NCBI GenBank assembly: GCA_021776675.1
Contig: JAJFFM010000078.1
Span: 1 to 47,253, forward strand
Length of the DNA: 47,253 nt
Origin: Robiginitomaculum sp.
GTDB lineage: Bacteria; Pseudomonadota; Alphaproteobacteria; Caulobacterales; Maricaulaceae
Direction of reading: 5' to 3'
The position numbers and the translations under genes were made by a program. The first letter of the stretch is position 1. The number at the start of each line of letters is the position of its first letter. The notes under the pieces are model-generated. The model had not been told where the DNA came from, did no database searches, and worked only from the letters and a program-made list of their open reading frames with translations. Of the stretch, positions 17,728-25,700 are shown piece by piece.

Positions 17728-17796
17728 CTAGTTTCTAATAACAATCGGTGTACCGCCTGTTACGATTTCTAGTTCTTCAATGGTAAGTTCACGCAT
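17728..17796 (-). CDS. Double-glycine leader peptide precursor (22 residues), candidate secreted heptapeptide
   Basis: This gene is too short for the ORF track. The minus strand reads MRELTIEELEIVTGG followed by TPIVIRN and a TAG stop. The first 15 residues are a classic Gram-negative double-glycine leader: an acidic/hydrophobic helix ending in GG, the recognition and cut site of C39 peptidase exporters. A GGAG lies eight bases before the ATG. A UUCG terminator follows the stop, and a C39 exporter gene ends 174 bases upstream on the same strand. Cutting after GG would release a seven-residue peptide. Most double-glycine bacteriocins have far longer cores, so a signal peptide is more likely than a pore-forming toxin. 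Expression, cleavage and export are inferred. An alternative is that it is a truncated bacteriocin gene. Confidence 0.8.
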   Translation of the reverse strand: MRELTIEELEIVTGGTPIVIRN

Positions 17797-17944
17797 AATG
17801 AAGTCTCCAAGGTTAGAGTTAAAGTAAATACTTTCCTACCACCAATGGTAAACAAAGCCTTACTAATTAAGGTTACTATAGAATTAATGGTGATAAATCA
17901 ATGGTTTAGTGAAAAAAGATTATCCAGAGCGTTAACCATAATTA
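17797..17944 (-). promoter_or_regulatory. Upstream region of the double-glycine peptide gene
   Basis: This is an AT-rich non-coding stretch between the exporter and peptide genes. On the minus strand TTTACC, 16 bases, then TATTTA lie just upstream of the ribosome site, and a second candidate (TTGATT, 15 bases, TATAGT) lies further up. Neither is strong. A local promoter would let the peptide be made in excess over its exporter. The ACCATTG motif occurs twice (ACCATTGATT and ACCATTGGTG), possibly as a regulator site. Confidence 0.35.
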
Positions 17945-17946
17945 AT

Positions 17947-17968
17947 GCCCATAAAATCGGGCTTTTTT
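17947..17968 (+). terminator. Hairpin with T-run on the plus strand beside the exporter stop
   Basis: GCCC-ATAAAATC-GGGC followed by six T reads as a short intrinsic terminator in the plus direction, directly opposite the 3' end of the minus-strand exporter gene. No plus-strand gene feeds it, so it may block antisense transcription or be fortuitous. Confidence 0.35.
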
Positions 17969-17970
17969 GC

Positions 17971-20073
17971 TTATTTGAGAGTAAATATTTCGTCTGCGCG
18001 ATTTATTAATTGCTGTCTATGTGCGATAATTATGCGGGTTATGGTCATTTTTCCTAAAACATCAGCAATTCTTTCTTCTGTCTCAGCGTCAAGGTTTGCC
18101 GTACCCTCATCAAGGAATAATATTTTTGGATCGTGATATAAAGCGCGCGCCAATAACACCCTTTGTTTTTGCCCGCCCGACAACACGCTGCCCATATCAC
18201 CGACCATAGATAAATAATGCATAGGGATAGCAGATATTTCGTCGTGGATTTGTGCGGCCATTGCGGCACGGTAGACCTTCTGCATATCTATCTGCGGGTC
18301 AAAAAAGCTGATATTGTCTGCGATTGTGCCTGACAACAACTGATCGTCCTGCATCACCACACCAATTTGTGCGCGCCAATTTAGCATGCCTATATCTGAC
18401 AAAGACTTTCCGTCTACTTCAATATGACCTGACGTGGGGGCGTAAAGTCCCAACAACAGCTTCATCAATGTCGTTTTACCACCACCGCTAAGGCCGGTAA
18501 TCGTCATCATCTTCCCTGCCGGAATTTCTAAGCTAAGGTCCTTAAGCACCCAAGGATCATTATCTGAATATCTGAAGCTTATGTTTTTAACAGAGATGGC
18601 ACCCTGTAAAGTCGACAGTATTTTATCATGTGTTTTTTCAGGTATTTGCTCTGATATATCTAAAGCCTCTGTCTTTTCATAAACAATGTCTGCCAAACGA
18701 TCGAGATGTAGCGTTAACAGCGACACTTTAATGCCTTCGCTCAATAGTTTTTTCACACTTTCCGTAAAATGTTGCTGATACCCCAAAAATGCAAATAACA
18801 TGCCCACCGAAAAAATATTTGGTTCAGCAATTATTAGCCTAGCCCCCAAATACACGGTTATTACGATCTGCCCGCCCATTAGTAATGTCTCAAAAAACTT
18901 TTGCAGGACTAGGTATTTACCGTGGCTCGTGGCCGCGTTGATTGTGTCAGCAAACAAATTCCTCCACGCGGCTTCGCGGGCGGCTTCACGTCCAAACAAT
19001 TTGACCGTAGTCGCAGCGCGAATACTTTCTATGACATGGGTGTTTTCAATGGCTTTAGTTACAATGGTTTCTTCTTCGGTACGGCGCAGACTTGGATATA
19101 TCAATATAGTCGCCAATGCCAAAACCGCCGTAAGAACAAGCACCACACATGCTAATGAAGGTGCGTAAATAAACATGATGACCAAAGTAAACACTGCCAT
19201 AAAGCCGTCCAGAACAATGGCAACGACACTTTCGGTTAATGCCTCTTGTATGGGCCGCGCAGAACCAATCCGCGAAATAATATCACCCACATGCCGTTTT
19301 TCAAACCAACCCGTTGGCAAACGAATGAGGTGCCTAAAAATATTGCCAACCATTTGAAAGCTAATCTGGTTTCCGTAAACCAATATAGCCCATCCCCGAA
19401 TTGCTTCACTAGCAGCACGAATTATCACCAAACCGCCAAACCCAAGAAGTAACGCAAAGAGTAAACCTAAATCCCCAGCACTGCCCTGTGGGCCAACCGC
19501 CCTGTCGACAACTAATTGTAAATAAAACGGTGCCGCCAATGCCACTATTTGTAATATAATGGACAAGGACAGGGTTTGCAAAACCGCACGCTTCATGCCG
19601 ACCAAGCGGCTCCATAAATCGCGCAAATGTGGCCGCAGGCGGTTTTCGAGCAAGTTGAAATCCGCAGAAGGTGACAGCTCCAATACTACACCAGAAAAAT
19701 GGTCTGACACTTTTTCCAACGCCATCACGCGTAGACCCCGCCCGGGGTCAATGAAATGTACTTTTCCGTTCGCTATTTTTTTCAGGACAACAAAATGGTT
19801 GAGGTCCCAATGTAAAATCGCAGGGGTTTGGACTTTGTTCAATTGGTCAAGCTCAACCCGCAATGGACGCGAAGACAAATGTAAATTCGCGGCTGTCGCC
19901 ATGACTTGCTTTAGACTCGCACCTTTAAGAGAAACCGATGCGGTTTTACGAAGCGCATTCAAATCGATATCGTGCCCATGATAACGCGCTATCATTACCA
20001 AACAGGCAATGCCGCACTCGGTCGCTTCGGTTTGCAATACGGTTGGTAGTTTTTTACGACCCAGCAAATTCAT
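17971..20073 (-). CDS. Peptidase-containing ABC exporter (C39 peptidase, membrane and ATPase domains)
   Basis: This is a 700-residue bacteriocin-type exporter that cuts double-glycine leaders and exports the rest across the inner membrane. The C39 domain has Gln14, Cys20 (QTEATECGIACLVMIARYHG), His93 (LNHFVVLKK) and Asp109 (FIDPGRG), so the catalytic set is complete. A six-helix membrane domain follows (about 155-440), then the ATPase with Walker A (GLSGGGKTTLMKLLLGLY), signature LSGGQKQRVLLARAL, Walker B (ILFLDEGTANLD) and the switch His (IIIAHR). I start at ATG 20073 rather than TTG 20100 because it overlaps the stop of the preceding gene as ATGA and has GGGTGG upstream. The peptide gene 174 bases downstream is the obvious substrate. 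Confidence 0.93.
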   Translation of the reverse strand: MNLLGRKKLPTVLQTEATECGIACLVMIARYHGHDIDLNALRKTASVSLKGASLKQVMATAANLHLSSRPLRVELDQLNKVQTPAILHWDLNHFVVLKKIANGKVHFIDPGRGLRVMALEKVSDHFSGVVLELSPSADFNLLENRLRPHLRDLWSRLVGMKRAVLQTLSLSIILQIVALAAPFYLQLVVDRAVGPQGSAGDLGLLFALLLGFGGLVIIRAASEAIRGWAILVYGNQISFQMVGNIFRHLIRLPTGWFEKRHVGDIISRIGSARPIQEALTESVVAIVLDGFMAVFTLVIMFIYAPSLACVVLVLTAVLALATILIYPSLRRTEEETIVTKAIENTHVIESIRAATTVKLFGREAAREAAWRNLFADTINAATSHGKYLVLQKFFETLLMGGQIVITVYLGARLIIAEPNIFSVGMLFAFLGYQQHFTESVKKLLSEGIKVSLLTLHLDRLADIVYEKTEALDISEQIPEKTHDKILSTLQGAISVKNISFRYSDNDPWVLKDLSLEIPAGKMMTITGLSGGGKTTLMKLLLGLYAPTSGHIEVDGKSLSDIGMLNWRAQIGVVMQDDQLLSGTIADNISFFDPQIDMQKVYRAAMAAQIHDEISAIPMHYLSMVGDMGSVLSGGQKQRVLLARALYHDPKILFLDEGTANLDAETEERIADVLGKMTITRIIIAHRQQLINRADEIFTLK

Positions 20074-20336
20074 TGATTGCCACCCAATACCCAGCGCCAA
20101 ATTGGTAAACTCTCTCCGTCAATTTGCACAACTCCAAAAGCCCCAAACGCAACAAGTCCGACAAGTATCACCGCCAACAGACCAGTAATCAACCAAGTAC
20201 TTAAGGGCGCGGCCAGGACTACATCCCCGAACAAAGCGCGGGTACGATGGCGGATGGCTTCTTCGCGGAACAAAGGCGTTTTGTCCCCAGCATTGTCATC
20301 TGTTTCTTTGGTGGTTGTCTTTTGCTTTTCTGTCAT
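20070..20336 (-). CDS. Very short HlyD-type membrane fusion protein (N-terminal anchor only)
   Basis: This 88-residue protein matches the start of bacteriocin-export membrane fusion proteins: a cytoplasmic LFREEAIRHRTRALFGDVVLAAPLSTW segment and one membrane helix (WLITGLLAVILVGLVAFGAF). It then ends after about 20 periplasmic residues (IDGESLPIWRWVLGG). Full-length relatives have roughly 400 residues, with a coiled-coil hairpin and lipoyl/barrel domains that bridge to an outer-membrane channel. All of that is missing. The frame is not simply broken: its TGA overlaps the exporter ATG (ATGA), and it has an AAGAAGAG ribosome site 13 bases after parB. So it is either a working miniature adaptor or a cleanly deleted remnant. 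No outer-membrane channel gene is present. Confidence 0.78.
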   Translation of the reverse strand: MTEKQKTTTKETDDNAGDKTPLFREEAIRHRTRALFGDVVLAAPLSTWLITGLLAVILVGLVAFGAFGVVQIDGESLPIWRWVLGGNQ

Positions 20337-20349
20337 TGGCTAGCTCTTC

Positions 20350-21375
20350 TTAACTTTGGCGTATCCGTTTAACCAGGTCGTCGAACTGCTCCATAGATTT
20401 GTACTTTATGGTCAGTGTGCCGTCCGGGTTTTTGTGTTTTATGCTGACATCCATTCCAATATGTTGGGATAATTTACGCTCTATGAAGGCTATATTTGCA
20501 TCCGGAGTTTTGCTGTCGGTTTTTATGTTTCCGAACTTAGCATAGGTATTTGCCCACTTTTCTGCGGCGCGCACGGATAGACCGTCTTTGACAATCGCTT
20601 CTGCCAAGGCTTGCTGGTCAGGCGCAGCAAGAATTGCGCGAGCATGTCCTGCGGTAATTTTTCCGTCTTCTAAATACTCCTGTGCCAATACGGGGAGGTT
20701 CAGCAAACGCAAGCTATTGGCGACATGGGAACGGCTTTTGCCTGTGGCTTCTGCGATTTCTATTTGTTTGCGGCCAAATTGCTCGACCAAATCATGATAG
20801 GCATTCGCCTCTTCCATGGGGTTTAAATCGGCTCGCTGTACGTTTTCAATGACACCTATTTCTAAAACTTCTTGGTCAGATAAGTCGCGTAGCAAAGCCG
20901 GCATGGTTTCCAGCCCAGCCGCTTGTGATGCATGCCAACGCCGTTCCCCGGCTACGATCTGGTAGCGGTTGTCTATGCGTTTTCCTTTGCTGCCGTAACT
21001 GGCGGGTAGTGGCCTTACTAAGATCGGCTGTAAGACGCCCTTTTGCTTAATCGAGTTTGTAAGTTCTTGTAATTTAGTTTTGTCAAAATGCCGCCTTGGT
21101 TGAGATGGGTTTCTCTCTAACTTATCAATAGGAACTTCAAACGTGCCGCCTTTTGTTGCGCTCGGACTGGGTTTTGAGCTATCAGCTTTTTGTTTAGCTA
21201 CAGGCTTTTTAACGGGCTTTTTATCAGATGTTTTTGCCGTTTTTTTAGCCTGTTTTTCGAGTGAGCCTTTTGGTGCTTCTTCTTCGGGCATTTCTTTAGG
21301 CACTTCTGGCACAGCAATATCAGCCATCAACGCAGACAGACCGCGCCCTAGTTTTGATGCAGGTTTCTTAGCCAT
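20350..21375 (-). CDS. parB: Chromosome partitioning protein ParB
   Basis: ParB is a CTP-dependent clamp that loads at parS and spreads to organise the origin region. The 341 residues begin with a short ParA-stimulating tail (KLGRGLSALMADI), followed by a Lys/Pro/Ala-rich linker, the ParB N-domain (VPIDKLERNPSQPRRHFD, VAGERRWHASQAAGLETMPALL, ENVQRADLNPMEEANAY), the helix-turn-helix (KQIEIAEATGKSRSHVANSLRLLNLP), and a C-terminal dimer domain. The start overlaps the parA stop by one base. Three matching parS sites are found 4-8 kb away. The small membrane fusion gene follows by 13 bases, so the export cassette may share the parAB transcript. Confidence 0.98.
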   Translation of the reverse strand: MAKKPASKLGRGLSALMADIAVPEVPKEMPEEEAPKGSLEKQAKKTAKTSDKKPVKKPVAKQKADSSKPSPSATKGGTFEVPIDKLERNPSQPRRHFDKTKLQELTNSIKQKGVLQPILVRPLPASYGSKGKRIDNRYQIVAGERRWHASQAAGLETMPALLRDLSDQEVLEIGVIENVQRADLNPMEEANAYHDLVEQFGRKQIEIAEATGKSRSHVANSLRLLNLPVLAQEYLEDGKITAGHARAILAAPDQQALAEAIVKDGLSVRAAEKWANTYAKFGNIKTDSKTPDANIAFIERKLSQHIGMDVSIKHKNPDGTLTIKYKSMEQFDDLVKRIRQS

Positions 21376-22187
21376 TATCTCTCTCCTTTATTCTTACCGT
21401 GTCGATTTAACAATTCCTTTGCCAGCGCCGTATAGGCAAGCGCACCTTTGCACGTTGGGTCATAGTCCGTAACCGGCTGTCCAAATGAAGGTGCCTCTGC
21501 GATTCGGACATTGCGCGGGATAACGGTTTTAAGAACTGCCCGCCCCAAATGTTTACGCACATCGGAAGCCACATTATCTGATAATCTGTTGCGCCTGTCA
21601 TACATAGTCAGCATCACCCCGTCGATGACCAGATCTGGATTAACGGACACTTTAGCGACTTCAATGGTTTTTAAAAGCTGCGACAACCCTTCCAGAGCAT
21701 AAAACTCACACTGCAAAGGCACCAATACGGAACGCGCGGCTGATAATGCGTTGACGGTTAAAAGCCCAAGTGCAGGCGGGCAATCAATTAGTACATAATC
21801 GGGCTTGGAGCCCGTTTGTTCAAAAAGCGTTTCTAAATAATCAGCCAATGCCGTTTTTAACCGTATAGTGCGCCCGACCTCATTACCAATAGCCAGCTCC
21901 GCGCCTGACATATCCATATCTGACGGCACAAGTGTTAGTCCGGGCACATCCGTATCCACCACTGTGCCCGCCAAAGCTTCCCCCTCGACGATCACATCAT
22001 ACAATGTGACATTAGTCGCGCCCCTCTGCCTACCGAGTCCCGTCGTCGCATTACCTTGGGGGTCAAGGTCGATTAACAGGACGGTTTGTCCTTGTTTAGC
22101 CAAGGCCGCCGCCAGATTGATAGACGTAGTCGTCTTCCCGACCCCGCCTTTCTGGTTCACAATAGCAATAGTGCGTGTTTTAGACAT
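21375..22187 (-). CDS. parA: Chromosome partitioning ATPase ParA
   Basis: ParA is the Walker-type ATPase that binds the nucleoid and moves ParB-parS complexes. The 270 residues show the deviant Walker A NQKGGVGKTTTSINLAAALA, LLIDLDPQGNATTGLG (switch I), and YVLIDCPPALGLLTVNAL (Walker B). AAGGAA precedes the ATG. It is normally directly behind rsmG. Here a restriction-modification gene, an HTH gene and about 330 bp of palindromic repeats intervene, and a repeat hairpin lies 18 bases upstream of the ATG, where the parA promoter would be expected. Confidence 0.98.
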   Translation of the reverse strand: MSKTRTIAIVNQKGGVGKTTTSINLAAALAKQGQTVLLIDLDPQGNATTGLGRQRGATNVTLYDVIVEGEALAGTVVDTDVPGLTLVPSDMDMSGAELAIGNEVGRTIRLKTALADYLETLFEQTGSKPDYVLIDCPPALGLLTVNALSAARSVLVPLQCEFYALEGLSQLLKTIEVAKVSVNPDLVIDGVMLTMYDRRNRLSDNVASDVRKHLGRAVLKTVIPRNVRIAEAPSFGQPVTDYDPTCKGALAYTALAKELLNRHGKNKGER

Positions 22188-22204
22188 TCATATTTCCTTT
22201 TGGC

Positions 22205-22242
22205 TGTAGGGCGGATTAACCGTAGGCATAATCCACCCTACA
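22205..22242. repeat. Imperfect 14-bp inverted repeat just upstream of parA
   Basis: TGTAGGGCGGATTA and TAATCCACCCTACA are inverted with one mismatch and a 10-base centre. It looks like a dispersed hairpin repeat of the kind found between genes in many bacteria, and no coding role is visible. Its closeness to the parA start means it could affect parA mRNA. Confidence 0.75.
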
Positions 22243-22322
22243 ATTATTTTGATGTTTATGTGTGTTTCTAGTCTCATAGATAACACTCTAAGTAAGTTTT
22301 TAAAATCAGGGATAATTATTTC

Positions 22323-22499
22323 TCCTTCCCCCACTTGTGGGGGAAGTGCCGAAGTAAAGCGAAGGCGATGGGGGCGCGCACATCTTGTGCGCCTCTTAAC
22401 TCAAAAATAAATCTCGGGCGCTGATAGGCGGACAAAAGTCCGCGCCCCCATCCCCCCTCTGAAGAACGAGGGGTACTTCCCCCACAAGTGGGGGAAGGA
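22323..22499. repeat. 177-bp composite palindromic repeat with perfect 24-bp terminal inverted repeats
   Basis: The ends TCCTTCCCCCACTTGTGGGGGAAG and its exact reverse complement bound the element, and each end is itself almost fully palindromic. A second inverted pair lies inside (GATGGGGGCGCG at 22367-22378, CGCGCCCCCATC at 22441-22452), as do two hairpins (GGCGCGCACATCTTGTGCGCC, and GCGGAC-AAAA-GTCCGC). It encodes nothing. The structure is that of a paired REP/BIME-type or MITE-like mobile repeat. Together with the 22205 hairpin it fills the 330 bases between the HTH gene and parA. Confidence 0.85.
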
Positions 22500-22518
22500 T
22501 AAAATATTGTGTCCTTCA

Positions 22519-22737
22519 TCATTCTCTCTCTTTTCTAAGCTCTTCCACCATCTTGATAAAAACCTCCCGTTTAGCAGGCCAAAGCTCAGCCTTACCGCGC
22601 TCCAGCCGCGTGATTTCATTATCCGCCGTGCGCTTACTGCCCTTAAAGCCAAGCGCCTGCGCAAATTCCAACCGCGACATCCCAAGCTTCCCCCGCGTCC
22701 GTTTAATCAAATTAGGTGTAATATGAATTTCAGTCAT
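22519..22737 (-). CDS. Small helix-turn-helix (XRE-type) protein
   Basis: This 72-residue protein has an XRE-like helix-turn-helix (LIKRTRGKLGMSRLEFAQALGF, then NEITRLERGKAELWPAKREVFIKMVEEL). Its ATG overlaps the stop of the restriction-modification gene as ATGA, so the two are translated together. Controller proteins of this kind often time expression of restriction-modification genes, though they usually precede the genes they control. Here it follows. The role as controller is inferred. Confidence 0.82.
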   Translation of the reverse strand: MTEIHITPNLIKRTRGKLGMSRLEFAQALGFKGSKRTADNEITRLERGKAELWPAKREVFIKMVEELRKERE

Positions 22738-25700
22738 GACTTTTCCTGCTTTGTATCCGGCAAATCCATTTTTATGGTTTTCATGATGCGGTCTGTCTCG
22801 GACAAGATTTTTATTATTTTTTGATAGTGACGGATATCTTCAAAACTGAGGGTTCTGCCTTTGCGGTCTTTGAGCCATTTTTGCGCTGGTTGATAGCCAC
22901 CAATATAAAATTCCCAAACCACAAGCGGCACATCTTCGAAATACTGGGTTTTGTTGATGTGGACAGTGCCGATTTTGCCTGCGCCGGGCGTGAACACGGG
23001 TTTCTCGACCACACTATCGCCGTCCTCATTTGGCGTACCGTCAAATTTATAAGGTGTCTTGCCAATAGCCGCGTCTTGCATCAGGTGTAGTTCGCGCAGC
23101 GTTGTGCCTTTCTTGCTGATATCCCAAAAGGATTTTGGCGTTGCAGGATAAGGCACACGCGGGAAATCAATTTTCAGAAACTCCTTATAAGTCTCGCGGT
23201 ATGCAGGGCAATGCAGCACCCCGTAAATATAATCAAAAATAGCCACCTCATCCGGCGTACCATGTTTTTTATCCGTCGCAGCTTTCTCTATTTTCGCCCG
23301 TATTTTTGGCTCCATATTGACCGTGCGATCCGTGGGTGCGAATGCATCTGATTGTATTGTTGTGTCGTCTGGGAAGAGGTAGAGGGGGAATATTGCAGAC
23401 TGCTTACTACTTTCCCCTAGCTTTGCCTCTGTCAAATACTTTGATATGAAAAAATGATTTATTTCCTGATTGCCAGTACTCCTACCTGTGACAAGCCCAA
23501 AGTTTGTTTGGTTTGATATATGCCTCATCACCTTAAACCTTCTTCGCGTCACAAATTCATCCGTATAATAAATATACCTAAAGTCAAAAGGACGGTAAGT
23601 GATTGGTTTTACATAGCTTTCATTTACAGTTTCGCTATGTTCTATAATCTGCTGAGAAAGTTCTTTTTTATTAAATGCGATAGATGTCTTATCTCTACCG
23701 GTTACTAATCCCACGGAATGTATTTGCATCATCTCCTTAACAGAAAAACCATGTTCATATTTCTCTGCCAGTTCCCAATTACGATGTATAAATGAGAATT
23801 GTGGCTTCCTAATATCAAGTAAAGTTTTTCGTACGAATGATGCGGTTTTCTGCCAAAGTACATCATACTTTTCTTTGCGCGCGCCCCATAATTCATCATG
23901 ATAGACTTTGGCTAATTTGCCTGATTTACCTTTGGTTTTCACTGCTATAATAATGCTGACGCCCTGCATAATATCAAACACGTTTTTATCCGGCGAACCA
24001 TCTGGTGAGACTTCCTTTTTCTTGGCATTTCCGTGCAAATCCAACACATGGATTTTATCAAAGGTTTTGAGCAAGTGCCAACGCATGCCCCGGAAAGTCG
24101 GGTTGTCGAGATAGCCATGATTGGTGATAAAAGCCAGGATGCCTTCACCGTTTTTCTCTATCAAATGTTCAGCGAAACGAATAAATTTAACATAATCATC
24201 ATTGATCCATTTTGGGTTTCTTTCGTTGAGTTTATCTACGCCGCCTGGTTCTTTCTTATAGGCCTGCATCAGGCCTTCAATCCACTCAAACCCCTTGCCT
24301 TTATTACCACTTTCGCCCGAATAAGGCGGGTTGCCGATTATGCACATTATTGGCTTGTCACGTTTAACCTCGTTGGCACCGCGGGCTTCGTCAGATAACC
24401 ATCTGGCCATGAACAGGTCGCGGACTTCGCGCTCACCTTCTTCTAGTGAATTTGTCAAAAATACATTGAGGCGCGGCGGGTTTTCGCTAGTCGGTTTATA
24501 GCCCATATCGGTGAGCATCATATCGAGCTTCATGTGGCACATTGAATAGGACGCCATCAACAACTCGAACCCGTGCAAGCGCGGTATGAGGTCGTCTTCT
24601 ACATATTTTGACCACTGGGCTGGTGCGATATCTTGAATTTTAGGTGCGATTTGTTTGATAACTTCGGCCAAGAATGTCCCCGTTCCCGTGGCCGGATCCA
24701 GAATTTGCACACGGTGCATTTCGCGCATTTCGGTTTTTGGTTTCCCTCTTTTATCGGTTTCGCCCGTATCGACTTTGACAGATATTTTCGACGTATCGGC
24801 CAAGCCATCACTAAGACCAAATTCGGTTTTTAATACATCATCAACGGCGCGGACGATGAAGTTTACTACGGGTTCCGGCGTATACCAAACACCGCGGGCT
24901 TTTCTTTTTTTCGGGTTATACTCCGCAAGGAACGTCTCGTAAAAATGAATGAACGGGTCATTGCGTTTGGTAAAGTTACCGAAGTTTTTAAACAATGCTT
25001 GCAAATTGGTGGCTTGGAATATTTCCGCTAATTCTTCGATATCTCGTCTTATACGGTCGTCCAATGTTGGCCCTGCAACATAGGAAAATAACTTGCGCAA
25101 GAACGGATTGGATTTGGGTAAAAGCTTTAGTGCTTCTTCGCGAGAAAAATCCTCTGGCGTGTCATCGTGTAGCCGCGCCGCAAACAAACCGTATGCGATC
25201 GTTTCGGCGTAAATATCGGCAAAATTTTCTATGGTGAGGTCGTGAATAAGTTGGTCTTTAAACGCCTTGTATTGTCCAGCCAGTTCCGATTCCAGCTCTT
25301 CGTCTTGCAGCAAAGTATTGGCCAATACCGTTTTTATCAATACGGCCTTACCTGCCATCATTTGTGCCAATGATTTTGCCGAAGTGATGGTTTGTAGGCG
25401 TTCTGCTGTGAAGTCCTTCAGCGCCGCATATAACGCGGCATAATTATCCGGTTTTGGCGCAATGCCCATGAGGAAATCTGCTATAGAGATTTCGCGGACA
25501 AATTCTCCTTTTATATAAAACCGAAAGTCCAGACCATTAGTATAAACCAAATTGGGTAAACCTTTTACATAACGGTCATATTGACCTTTGTTAAAAGGGT
25601 TCAGGCTGCGGGGATTTATGTCTTTATCAATATCCTTGGCTTCGCAATGCCCGACAGTTATTTGGCTTGTGCCTATAGTGCGCTTAAAAACAAAATCCGG

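Noticed and set aside
22006-22019. GTGAC-ATTA-GTCGC inside parA as a third BlaI-type operator
   Set aside because: It shares only the half-sites, lies in coding sequence, and such a short degenerate motif is expected roughly by chance in a window this size.
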